This document shows positions 1 through 5,594 of a DNA stretch of 5,673 nucleotides, piece by piece. This stretch comes from CAG-533 sp963645165 (lineage in GTDB: Bacteria > Bacillota_I > Bacilli_A > RF39 > UBA660), in contig CAVIQT010000080.1 in assembly GCA_963645165.1 (NCBI GenBank), positions 1-5,673 on the forward strand, in the 5' to 3' direction. The first letter of the stretch is position 1. Every line of letters starts with the position of its first letter. The translations under genes and the position numbers were made by a program. The notes beneath the pieces are model-generated. The model searched no databases. It was not told where the DNA came from and saw only the letters and a program-made list of their open reading frames with translations.

Positions 1-641
1 ATAAGGTTGACAGTACAATTTTAACTAATTTGAAGAAGTGGTATGATACATATTTATCTGGTTATGATGATAAGATAGCTGATGTTATTTATTGTAATGA
101 TAAAAGTGTATATAAAAGTACATCATATAGCCCATGGAATATTGGTACTCTTGGAACAAATTATGGTGTAGGATCTAACAGAAACTTTTATAGTGCTTCA
201 GCAAGATTTTCTGCTTCCGATGGCAGCTCAAATGGTTCTGGTCCAACACTTATATGTCCAAATGATAACTTGGGTGGTAAATTATCAAAATTCACAAGTG
301 AAGACACAGTTAATGGAAATGGTGCTTTAAATGGTTATAAAATCGGATTATTATCTGCTGATGAAATAGGTTTTGCTGGTGCTAGTTTTCAAACAGCAAA
401 TAGTACTTATTATTTATATGAAAATGCAAGTGGTAGTAATTGGTGGACTGCTTCTCCGTTTTCATTTCCCTGTTATTTTAATATTAATTCGGCAACTATG
501 ATATATGTTGGAAGCGGTGGAGGGTTAACCTTCTATATTATATACGACAGCTACGCCGTTCGCCCATCCATCGCTCTTGTACCAGATGTAACAATATCTT
601 CTGGTACAGGTACTTCTTCTGATCCGTTTGTTGTAAATTAA
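1..641 (+). CDS. C-terminal part of a surface or exported protein with a lectin-like variable domain (5' partial)
   Basis: The frame is open to the left edge: codons from position 3 read KVDSTILTN directly before LKKWYDTYL, so the TTG at position 30 is internal and the gene begins upstream. About 212 residues are visible, ending at TAA 639-641. In order there is an amphipathic segment with a WYDTYL...IADVIYCND motif, a Gly/Ser/Asn-rich middle, GNGALNGYKIGLLSADEIGFAG, a YYLYENASG turn, then WWTASP (Trp at 441-446), a poorly constrained stretch, YAVRPSIAL and a closing SGTGTSSDPFVV. This order recalls large families of gut Bacilli surface proteins related to DUF6273 or C-type-lectin/formylglycine-type folds; that family link is from memory and unverified. 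Full-length relatives often begin with an export or prepilin-type N-terminus, which is outside this window. Composition is patchy, with C-ending codons concentrated near 543-572. A terminator starts within the stop codon. The exact function is unknown; ligand binding at the cell surface is an inference. Confidence 0.8.
   Translation, partial: KVDSTILTNLKKWYDTYLSGYDDKIADVIYCNDKSVYKSTSYSPWNIGTLGTNYGVGSNRNFYSASARFSASDGSSNGSGPTLICPNDNLGGKLSKFTSEDTVNGNGALNGYKIGLLSADEIGFAGASFQTANSTYYLYENASGSNWWTASPFSFPCYFNINSATMIYVGSGGGLTFYIIYDSYAVRPSIALVPDVTISSGTGTSSDPFVVN
441..578 (+). other. Candidate hypervariable segment of the left-edge surface gene, ending in a GC-rich block
   Basis: Between the WWTASP motif and the YAVRPSIAL motif the protein is rich in Phe, Tyr, Ile, Gly and Ser with no evident core pattern, as expected of exposed loop residues in a lectin-like domain. 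The DNA changes character at 544-578, where 21 of 35 bases are G or C, far above the rest of the window. Codons there are mostly NNC (TAC, GAC, AGC, TAC, GCC, CGC, TCC, ATC), whereas neighbouring genes prefer NNT or NNA. NNC codons next to an invariant GC-rich 3' end are what adenine mutagenesis of an AAC-rich template produces in variable regions of diversity-generating retroelements. No template repeat or reverse transcriptase is in the window, so this remains a candidate. Confidence 0.35.
576..610. repeat. Inverted repeat just after the GC-rich block
   Basis: TGTACCAGA at 578-586 is the exact reverse complement of TCTGGTACA at 600-608. The arms extend outward by a T-G wobble (577/609) and a C-G pair (576/610), giving an 11-bp stem around a 13-base loop. 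It lies inside the coding sequence and begins where the GC-rich stretch ends. No T-run follows, so it is not a terminator. Known targets of diversity-generating retroelements have a DNA hairpin shortly after the variable region, but with a much shorter loop. The repeat could also be a by-product of coding a VPD...SGTG motif. Confidence 0.6.
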
Positions 642-671
642 TCTATTTTCCTTTTGAAAGTAGATTTTTTT
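640..671 (+). terminator. Rho-independent terminator of the left-edge gene
   Basis: The arm AATCTATTTTC (640-650) pairs with GAAAGTAGATT (656-666) over 11 bp with a single G-U wobble, around the loop CTTTT. The last two T of the 3' arm run straight into five more T (667-671). The hairpin begins inside the TAA stop codon (639-641). Its 3' arm carries the -35 box of the parC promoter, so the end of one transcription unit and the start of the next share the same bases. Confidence 0.75.
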
Positions 672-681
672 ATGTTATACT
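654..681 (+). promoter_or_regulatory. Sigma-A-type promoter of parC
   Basis: TTGAAA (654-659, 5 of 6 matches to consensus) is separated by 16 bp from TATACT (676-681, 5 of 6). A TGT at 673-675 makes an extended -10 element. Transcription would start near 688, giving a leader of about 20 bases before the GTG start at 708. The -35 box lies in the 3' arm of the preceding terminator. This promoter explains why the apparent upstream coding extension from 654 is not translated. Confidence 0.75.
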
Positions 682-694
682 TTAAATACTGGGA

Positions 695-702
695 AAAGGT
701 GA
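695..702 (+). promoter_or_regulatory. Ribosome binding site that sets the parC start
   Basis: AAAGGTGA pairs well with the 3' end of 16S rRNA and lies 5 bases before GTG at 708. Nothing comparable precedes the TTG at 654. The downstream start also aligns with the usual N-terminus of ParC proteins. Confidence 0.8.
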
Positions 703-707
703 TAACT

Positions 708-3200
708 GTGGAAGATGCATTAAAAAGAATACATGAATATAGTTTAGAAGAGATAATGGGTTTAAGATTTGCTCGTTATTCTAAATATATAATTCAAGAT
801 AGGGCTATACCTGATGTTAGAGATGGTTTAAAACCTGTTCAAAGAAGAATTATTTATGCTATGTATCGTGATAAGAATACTTATGATAAACAGTTTAAAA
901 AGTGTGCTAATGCGGTTGGTAATGTATTAGGTAAATATCATCCTCATGGGGATTCTTCTGTTTATGAGGCTTTAATTCGTATGAGCCAAAAGTGGAAACA
1001 AAATCATACTTTAGTTGAAGTAGATGGTAACAATGGTTCTGTTGATGGTGATCCACCTGCTGCTTATCGTTATACTGAGTGTAGACTTTCTAAAATAAGT
1101 GAAGAACTTTTAAAAGATATTGATAAAGATACAGTTGTTATGGCTCCTAATTATTCTGATACTTTATTAGAGCCAACTGTGTTACCTGCTAAATTTCCTA
1201 ATCTTTTAGTTAATGGTACTAATGGGATATCTGCTGGTTATGCTACTAATATACCTCCTCATAATTTAATTGAGGTATGTGATGCGATTATTAAGAGAAT
1301 AGATAGTCCTAATTGTCATGATGAATCTATTTTTGAAATAATTAAGGGACCTGACTTTCCTACTGGTGGTATTGTTGAGGGTACTGATGGAATTATATCT
1401 GCTTTTAAAACTGGTAAGGGAAAACTAATTGTTAGGTCTAAATATACTTTTGAAAAAAATAAAGGTAAAGAACAAATAGTAATAACTGAAATACCTTTTG
1501 AAGTTAATAAAAGAGTTTTAGTTGAGAAAATAGATGAGATAAGATATGAAAAGAAATTAGATGGTATTTCTGAGGTAAGAGATGAATCTGATAAGGAATC
1601 TTCTATTAGAATTGTTATTGATTTAAAACAAGGTGCTGATAAAGATTTAGTATTAAAATATTTACTTAAGAATACTGATTTACAAACATCTTATAATTAT
1701 AATATGGTATGTATAGATAAGCGTAGACCTAGATTATTAGGTATTATTCCTATTATTGATGCTTATATTGATCATCAAAAAGATGTTGTAATTAAAAGAA
1801 CTAAATTTGATTTAGATTTTGCTTTAAAAGAAATGCATATAACTGAAGGTTTAGTTAAAGCTATAAGTATATTAGATGAAGTTATTGCGGTTATTCGTGC
1901 TAGTAAAAATAAACAAGATGCGATTATTAATTTAGTTAGTAAATATGATTTTACAGAAGAACAAGCAACAGCAATTGTTATGTTACAACTTTATAGATTA
2001 ACTAATACTGATATTACTATATTAGAAGAAAAGTTAGAGAATTTACGTAAAATAATTAATGAATTAAATTTAATTTTGAGCGATGAAAATCGTTTAAAGA
2101 CAGTTATTAAAGAGGAACTTCGTCGTATTAAGAAAGAGTATGGTACTCCTAGAAAGACAGAAATATCTTCTTTTGTTACGGAACTTAAAATAGATGAAAA
2201 AGATTTAATTACTAAAGAAGATGTTATTATTATTTTAACTAAAGATGGTTATTTAAAGAAAGTTAGTAAAAAATCTCATAATAGTAATGATGGTGATACT
2301 GCTTTAAAACCAGGAGATTATGTAGTTAATTATTTACAAACTAATACTTTAAATAAGTTATGTATTTTTACATCTTTAGGTAATTATTTATATATTCCAA
2401 TTCATGAAATACCATCATGTAAGTGGAAAGATTTAGGTAAACATATAAGTAATATTGTTACTATGAATCCAGATGATAAAGTAGTAAATGCTTATGTTAT
2501 TAATGAGGATATTACTAATCCAATTGTTACTTTCTTTACTAAAGATGGTATGGTTAAACAAACTTCATTAAATGATTTTATTGTTAGTCGTTATAATAAA
2601 GTTTATACTGCAATGAAAATTAAAGATAATGATGAAGTAGTAAATGTTTGGATTACTAAACCTTATACTTTAATAGTTACAGAAAGTGGTTATTATTTAA
2701 ATTATAATACTAGTGAAATACCAGTAAGTGGCGCTAAAACTAGTGGTGTAAAGGGAATTAATTTAAAAGAAGATAGGGTTGTTTCTGGTGTAACATTTAG
2801 TGATGATGATGAATATATTGATATATTTACTAATAAGGGTACTGCTAAGAGAATTAAACTTAAAGATTTAAATACATTATCAAGAGCTAAGAGAGGTACT
2901 ACTTTAATTAAGAAGGTTAAGTCTACTAATTATGAAGTAATATGTGCTTTAATAGCGAGTGCGAAGGATGTTATGGGGTTATTATCTGGTAATGAAATTA
3001 ATTATTTAAAAAATAGTGAAATTGCGATTATGGATTTAACATCTACTGGTTCTTTAATTACTAAACAAAAGATAAATAAAGTATTTATTTTAAAAGAATT
3101 AAAGGTTATTCTTGATAAAGATGCAGAAACTATTCTTCCTAAAGAAGAGCAAGCAACAGAAATGACTATTGATGATTTTCTAGATGATTTTAAATTATAG
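708..3200 (+). CDS. parC: DNA topoisomerase IV subunit A (ParC)
   Basis: ParC is the DNA breakage-reunion subunit of topoisomerase IV. With ParE it forms a heterotetramer that decatenates daughter chromosomes and relaxes supercoils using ATP. From the GTG start the protein has 830 residues (TAG stop), a typical length. The N-terminal part shows RYSKYIIQDRAIPDVRDGLK (residues 24-43), the helix with HPHGDSSVYE (78-87), GNNGSVDGDPPAAYRYTE with catalytic Tyr122 preceded by Arg121, and the intercalating Ile174 in NGISAGYATNIPPHN. A tower and coiled-coil region follows to about 480, then a beta-pinwheel C-terminal domain. The GDPPAA signature and the lack of a full GyrA box (only a degenerate RAKRGTT near 726-732) favour ParC over GyrA. 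Quinolone-determining positions hold Ser83 and Glu87, the usual sensitive-type residues. In most Bacillota parE directly precedes parC; here a surface-protein gene does, and parC has its own promoter. The 54 bases before the GTG are promoter and leader. Confidence 0.96.
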   Translation: MEDALKRIHEYSLEEIMGLRFARYSKYIIQDRAIPDVRDGLKPVQRRIIYAMYRDKNTYDKQFKKCANAVGNVLGKYHPHGDSSVYEALIRMSQKWKQNHTLVEVDGNNGSVDGDPPAAYRYTECRLSKISEELLKDIDKDTVVMAPNYSDTLLEPTVLPAKFPNLLVNGTNGISAGYATNIPPHNLIEVCDAIIKRIDSPNCHDESIFEIIKGPDFPTGGIVEGTDGIISAFKTGKGKLIVRSKYTFEKNKGKEQIVITEIPFEVNKRVLVEKIDEIRYEKKLDGISEVRDESDKESSIRIVIDLKQGADKDLVLKYLLKNTDLQTSYNYNMVCIDKRRPRLLGIIPIIDAYIDHQKDVVIKRTKFDLDFALKEMHITEGLVKAISILDEVIAVIRASKNKQDAIINLVSKYDFTEEQATAIVMLQLYRLTNTDITILEEKLENLRKIINELNLILSDENRLKTVIKEELRRIKKEYGTPRKTEISSFVTELKIDEKDLITKEDVIIILTKDGYLKKVSKKSHNSNDGDTALKPGDYVVNYLQTNTLNKLCIFTSLGNYLYIPIHEIPSCKWKDLGKHISNIVTMNPDDKVVNAYVINEDITNPIVTFFTKDGMVKQTSLNDFIVSRYNKVYTAMKIKDNDEVVNVWITKPYTLIVTESGYYLNYNTSEIPVSGAKTSGVKGINLKEDRVVSGVTFSDDDEYIDIFTNKGTAKRIKLKDLNTLSRAKRGTTLIKKVKSTNYEVICALIASAKDVMGLLSGNEINYLKNSEIAIMDLTSTGSLITKQKINKVFILKELKVILDKDAETILPKEEQATEMTIDDFLDDFKL

Positions 3201-3204
3201 TATA

Positions 3205-3246
3205 AAAACCACTTATTAAATATATAATTTAGTAGGTGGTTTTATA
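3205..3246 (+). terminator. Long hairpin after parC: probable terminator that also covers the ylbD ribosome binding site
   Basis: AAAACCACTTATTAAAT (3205-3221) pairs with ATTTAGTAGGTGGTTTT (3227-3243) over 17 bp with two G-U wobbles, around the five-base loop ATATA. It starts four bases after the parC stop and ends in TTTTAT, the layout of an A-tract/T-tract terminator, although the T-run is short and part of the stem. The ylbD Shine-Dalgarno sequence AGGTGG (3234-3239) is inside the 3' arm. Any transcript reading through from parC would therefore have this site paired. Confidence 0.7.
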
Positions 3247-3612
3247 ATGGATAAAAAAGAAGAATTTAAGAGTTTTGTCCAAAAGCATCCAGAACTAGTA
3301 TCTTATATTAAAGATAAGAAAAATACTTGGCAAGATTTTTATGAGATTTATGATATGTATGGTGATGATAGAGAAGTTTGGGATAAGTATAGAGATAATA
3401 TGTCTTTAGATGAAACTGATAGAAAAAGTACATCTTTAGCAGAACTTGCTCGTTTAGTTAAAAATATTAATATAGATAATGTACAAAAATATATTAATAA
3501 TGCACAGAAAGCTATTAATGTAATACAGGAGCTTACTAGTAAAAATCCGGTTAAAACAGAAAGTATAATACCTAAAAGTCCAAGACCAATTACTAAGTTT
3601 TTTGGTGATTAA
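3247..3612 (+). CDS. ylbD: YlbD-like small protein (putative spore-coat family)
   Basis: This 121-residue soluble protein matches the YlbD family of Bacilli as I recall it. It has FKSFVQKHPEL near residues 8-18, a NTWQDFYEIYDMYGDD segment (26-41), VWDKYRDN (44-51), a helical stretch NINIDNVQKYINNAQKAIN (73-91) and a C-terminal PRPITKFFGD. The length is close to that of Bacillus YlbD. No signal peptide or membrane segment is visible. YlbD is annotated as a putative spore-coat protein in Bacillus subtilis, but its molecular role is poorly defined, and nothing here shows that this organism makes spores. ATG 3247 is preceded by AGGTGG at 3234-3239 with a 7-base spacer, a site buried in the hairpin after parC. 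The stop codon overlaps the start of the next gene by one base, so the two are surely co-translated. Their pairing is the same as in Bacillus and supports both assignments. Confidence 0.8.
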   Translation: MDKKEEFKSFVQKHPELVSYIKDKKNTWQDFYEIYDMYGDDREVWDKYRDNMSLDETDRKSTSLAELARLVKNINIDNVQKYINNAQKAINVIQELTSKNPVKTESIIPKSPRPITKFFGD

Positions 3613-3833
3613 TGAAGATGGATATTTTAGTTAAGATTAGTAATGATAAAGGACTTCATGATTATTTAAGAAAGAATTCTTATTGGTATAAATATTTAAA
3701 TCGTAGTGATAAATATTATAAGGATTTAGTAAGTGAATATAAGAAAGATAAAAGAAATGAAAAAACAAATAAAGTAACGGATACTCTAAGTACTTTAGAT
3801 ACTGTAAATACTATTTTTAAAATGCTAAAATAG
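3612..3833 (+). CDS. ylbE: YlbE-like small protein
   Basis: This 73-residue protein resembles the YlbE-like family. It has MKMDILVKI at the start, then LHDYLRKNSYWYKYLNRSD (residues 15-33) with the typical LR-N--WY-YL pattern, a charged YKKDKRNEK region, and a C-terminal amphipathic helix ending FKMLK. It has no membrane segment, and the family's function is unknown. Its ATG overlaps the ylbD stop codon (TAATG). GGTGA at 3604-3608 is only three bases from ATG 3612 but nine from a second in-frame ATG at 3618. The first start is preferred because the extra residues fit the family N-terminus as I recall it and the overlap suggests translational coupling. No convincing terminator follows; the promoter of the prepilin gene begins two bases after the stop codon. 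Confidence 0.8.
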   Translation: MKMDILVKISNDKGLHDYLRKNSYWYKYLNRSDKYYKDLVSEYKKDKRNEKTNKVTDTLSTLDTVNTIFKMLK

Positions 3834-3835
3834 CA

Positions 3836-3864
3836 TTGACTTTACTAACTACTTTTTATATAAT
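3836..3864 (+). promoter_or_regulatory. Strong sigma-A-type promoter of the prepilin gene
   Basis: TTGACT (3836-3841) and a perfect TATAAT (3859-3864) are separated by the optimal 17 bp. Transcription would begin around 3871, leaving a leader of only about 18 bases that carries AGGAAAG (3879-3885) before ATG 3889. This is the closest match to consensus in the window and suggests high expression. An inverted repeat covers the -10 box. Confidence 0.85.
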
Positions 3865-3880
3865 TTATTATAGAAAGTAG
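3849..3880. repeat. Inverted repeat over the -10 box and leader of the prepilin gene
   Basis: CTACTTTTTATA (3849-3860) pairs with TATAGAAAGTAG (3869-3880) over 12 bp with one T-G wobble, separated by eight bases (TAATTTAT). The -10 box straddles the left arm and the loop, and the right arm reaches the Shine-Dalgarno sequence. No T-run follows, so it is not a normal terminator. It could be an operator, or in RNA read through from ylbE a hairpin that hides the ribosome binding site. Transcripts from the local promoter would contain only the right arm. Confidence 0.6.
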
Positions 3881-3888
3881 GAAAGAGA

Positions 3889-4401
3889 ATGAAAAATAAT
3901 AAAAACGGTTTTACTTTGGTAGAATTATTAGCAGTTATCGTTGTTTTAGCAATTATCATGATTATCGCTGTACCATCTGTATTAAATAGTATGACAGATG
4001 CTAGAAGAAACTCATTTGCTATTTATGGTGAAAAATTAATTAACTCAGCACAATCTCAAGCTCAATCTGCTGCGATGGTTAATGGTGAAATTAAACATTG
4101 TTATACAATTGATGACTTAGTTGATGGCGCTCATGGTGCATATCAAGGATATGTTCAAAGAGTTGTTGTTGGTGAAAAAGAATATTATTATTTAACTTTA
4201 AGTGATAATAACTATGCTACTGTTAATACTACTGCTCAAGAATTAGAAGAAGTAAAAAAGGGTGTAACTACTACTTATAAAGAAGGAGTTATTGTTGGTA
4301 AAGATACTATTAGTGAAGATACTGTAGGTAAATCAATTGACTTTACTAAATGCCCTGAAAATGGGACAGCTGGATATATTAATACTCAAAGAACATCTTA
4401 A
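3889..4401 (+). CDS. Prepilin-type (type IV pilin-like) protein
   Basis: This 170-residue protein begins with a class III signal peptide: a short basic leader MKNNKNG, then FTLVELLAVI. A prepilin peptidase would cut between Gly7 and Phe8 and methylate Phe8; the conserved Glu at position 5 of the mature protein is Glu12. The hydrophobic helix runs to about residue 34 and continues as an amphipathic helix through residue 64. The globular part has two cysteines, Cys71 and Cys155, which could form a disulfide resembling the pilin D-loop. Such proteins are inner-membrane subunits of type IV pili, competence pseudopili or type II secretion-like systems. No assembly ATPase, prepilin peptidase or platform protein is in the window, so which machine it joins is unknown. 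It is monocistronic, with a near-consensus promoter and its own terminator, which points to an abundant major or accessory pilin. The start is supported by AGGAAAG at 3879-3885. Confidence 0.9.
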   Translation: MKNNKNGFTLVELLAVIVVLAIIMIIAVPSVLNSMTDARRNSFAIYGEKLINSAQSQAQSAAMVNGEIKHCYTIDDLVDGAHGAYQGYVQRVVVGEKEYYYLTLSDNNYATVNTTAQELEEVKKGVTTTYKEGVIVGKDTISEDTVGKSIDFTKCPENGTAGYINTQRTS

Positions 4402-4413
4402 TAATTAATATTT

Positions 4414-4440
4414 AAGAATAGATAATCTCTATTCTTTTTT
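4414..4440 (+). terminator. Rho-independent terminator of the prepilin gene
   Basis: AAGAATAGA (4414-4422) pairs perfectly with TCTATTCTT (4428-4436) around the loop TAATC, and four more T follow directly. It starts 12 bases after the stop codon. The nfo promoter begins two bases after its T-run. Confidence 0.85.
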
Positions 4441-4441
4441 A

Positions 4442-4470
4442 TTTACTTAAAGATAGTGATTTGGTAAAAT
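4442..4470 (+). promoter_or_regulatory. Probable promoter of nfo with extended -10
   Basis: TTTACT (4442-4447, 4 of 6 matches to TTGACA) lies 17 bp before TAAAAT (4465-4470, 5 of 6), with TGG directly before the -10 forming a TGn extension. Transcription would start near 4477, only about ten bases before ATG 4487 and essentially at the Shine-Dalgarno sequence. The ATG at 4469 overlaps the -10 box and cannot be used by this transcript. Confidence 0.6.
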
Positions 4471-4476
4471 GTTTTT

Positions 4477-4482
4477 GGTGAT
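4477..4482 (+). promoter_or_regulatory. Ribosome binding site that sets the nfo start
   Basis: GGTGAT lies four bases before ATG 4487. The same TTTGGTGATT block serves ylbE at 3601-3610. The alternative ATG at 4469 has only a weak GGT in front of it. Starting at 4487 gives MIIGSHV, the usual beginning of endonuclease IV. Confidence 0.75.
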
Positions 4483-4486
4483 TAAA

Positions 4487-5362
4487 ATGATAATTGGTTC
4501 ACATGTAAGATTTAAAAATGAACAATTACTTGGAAGTGTTAATGAGGCTTTAAGTTATGGAGCTAATGCTTTTATGTTTTATACTGGGGCACCTCAAAAT
4601 ACAGTGCGTTCTAGTATTAATGATGAGTATACTTTTTTAGCATTTAATAAAATGAAAGAAAATAATATTTCTTTAGATAATGTTATTTGTCATGCTCCTT
4701 ATATTATTAATTTAGCAAATAATATGGATAAAGATAAGTATGAGTTTAGTATTGAATTTTTAAGAAAAGAATTGGATAGATGTAAGCAAATGCAAATAAA
4801 ATATATTGTTCTTCACCCTGGATCTGCTGTTAAACATGATAAAGTTACCGCTATAAGTAATATTATAAATGGTTTAAATAAAGTTATTAGAGAAGATGAT
4901 ATAACTACTATTTTGCTTGAAACAATGGCTGGAAAAGGTACTGAAATAGGTTCTAAAATGGATGAATTATGGTCTATAATAAAAAATATTGAATTAAATG
5001 ATCATATTGGGGTATGTTTAGATACTTGTCATTTAAATGATTCTGGTGTTGATTTAAAAGAGTTTGATCGTTATTTAGATTTATTTGATAAATATATTGG
5101 TATTGATAAAATAAAATGTATTCATATAAATGATTCTAAAAATGATTTAGGTTCTCATAAGGATCGTCATGAGAATATTGGTTATGGTACTATTGGGTTT
5201 GATACTTTAATAAGTGTAATTAATAATCCTAAATTAAAAGATGTTCCTAAAATATTAGAAACACCTTATATTAATGATAAAGCTCCATATAAAGAAGAAA
5301 TTGATATGATTAAAAGTGGTACTTTTAATAATAATTTAATTATGGATGTTATAAGTAACTAA
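4487..5362 (+). CDS. nfo: Endonuclease IV (AP endonuclease)
   Basis: Endonuclease IV is a trinuclear-zinc TIM-barrel enzyme that cuts DNA on the 5' side of abasic sites and removes 3'-blocking groups in base excision repair. The protein has 291 residues from ATG 4487, close to the family norm. All nine metal ligands known from the E. coli enzyme have visible counterparts: His69 (CHAPY), His110 (LHPGS), Glu145 (LETMAG), Asp179 and His182 (LDTCH), His213 (IHINDSK), Asp226 and His228 (KDRH) and Glu258 (LETPY). The GSH motif near the N-terminus is also present. The gene is expected to be active. It has its own promoter and converges on a DUF2624-like gene, with the two stop codons overlapping by 14 bp. 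As I recall, the B. subtilis homologue yqfS adjoins yqfT, which encodes a DUF2624 protein, so the pairing appears conserved. An alternative start at 4469 would add six residues but is contradicted by the promoter and ribosome binding site. Confidence 0.95.
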   Translation: MIIGSHVRFKNEQLLGSVNEALSYGANAFMFYTGAPQNTVRSSINDEYTFLAFNKMKENNISLDNVICHAPYIINLANNMDKDKYEFSIEFLRKELDRCKQMQIKYIVLHPGSAVKHDKVTAISNIINGLNKVIREDDITTILLETMAGKGTEIGSKMDELWSIIKNIELNDHIGVCLDTCHLNDSGVDLKEFDRYLDLFDKYIGIDKIKCIHINDSKNDLGSHKDRHENIGYGTIGFDTLISVINNPKLKDVPKILETPYINDKAPYKEEIDMIKSGTFNNNLIMDVISN

Positions 5363-5594
5363 TATATTTTTTTATTAGTTTTTCTATTTTTGTATAGTTT
5401 TCCGAGGAAAACTTTTCTTTATATGTACTAAGATTAAAGTTATTTTTATTTTTTATAACTTCTTTATAATTATTTTTAATAAAGTTATATACAAAGTTAG
5501 TTTCTTCTTCACTTAATATAATATTATTTTTATAAGCAAAGTCTAAAACATTACTTTTACTCATATTTCTTATATATAAATCAATAATATTCAT
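5349..5594 (-). CDS. DUF2624-like small protein (YqfT-like)
   Basis: From the ATG at 5594 this gene encodes 81 residues, highly charged and rich in Lys and Asn, with no membrane segment. The pattern MNIIDLYIRNMSKSNVLDFA, YKNNIILSEEETNFVYNFIK, then a second helical pair ending KIEKLIKKYI, fits the DUF2624 family as I recall it: an MNxI start, a helix-turn with NI-LT/S--EA, and a C-terminal helix. Its function is unknown. Its position beside nfo matches yqfT next to yqfS in Bacillus, which strengthens the call. The start is set by AAGGGTGA (5607-5600 on the minus strand), five bases before the ATG; a GTG at 5603 lies inside that site. The gene converges on nfo with overlapping ends (5349-5362) and probably belongs to a minus-strand operon entering from the right. 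Confidence 0.65.
   Translation of the reverse strand: MNIIDLYIRNMSKSNVLDFAYKNNIILSEEETNFVYNFIKNNYKEVIKNKNNFNLSTYKEKFSSENYTKIEKLIKKYISYL
5357..5383 (+). terminator. Weak AT-rich terminator of nfo
   Basis: AACTAATA (5357-5364) pairs perfectly with TATTAGTT (5373-5380) around an eight-base loop, followed by TTT and a T-rich run (CTATTTTT). The stem contains the nfo stop codon and lies inside the 3' coding end of the opposite-strand gene. It has only one G-C pair, so its strength is uncertain. Confidence 0.45.

Noticed and set aside
654..707. An N-terminal extension of ParC from a TTG at 654 (18 extra residues)
   Set aside because: This stretch holds a terminator arm, the -35 box and the extended -10; the expected transcript starts after it. 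A good ribosome binding site precedes the GTG at 708, and ParC proteins normally begin there.
930..1090. Quinolone-resistance change in ParC
   Set aside because: The key positions are Ser83 and Glu87, the usual sensitive-type residues.
708..3200. The topoisomerase gene as gyrA
   Set aside because: The GNNGSVDGDPPAAYRYTE and RYSKYIIQDRAIPD motifs are ParC-like, and the C-terminal domain lacks a complete GyrA box.
3195..3228. A full promoter for ylbD using TATAAT 3223-3228
   Set aside because: No acceptable -35 box occurs at 15-19 bp upstream and there is no TGn extension, so only an isolated -10-like motif can be claimed.
4469..4486. A longer endonuclease IV starting at ATG 4469
   Set aside because: The ATG overlaps the predicted -10 box, has a poor ribosome binding site and adds six residues not typical of the family.
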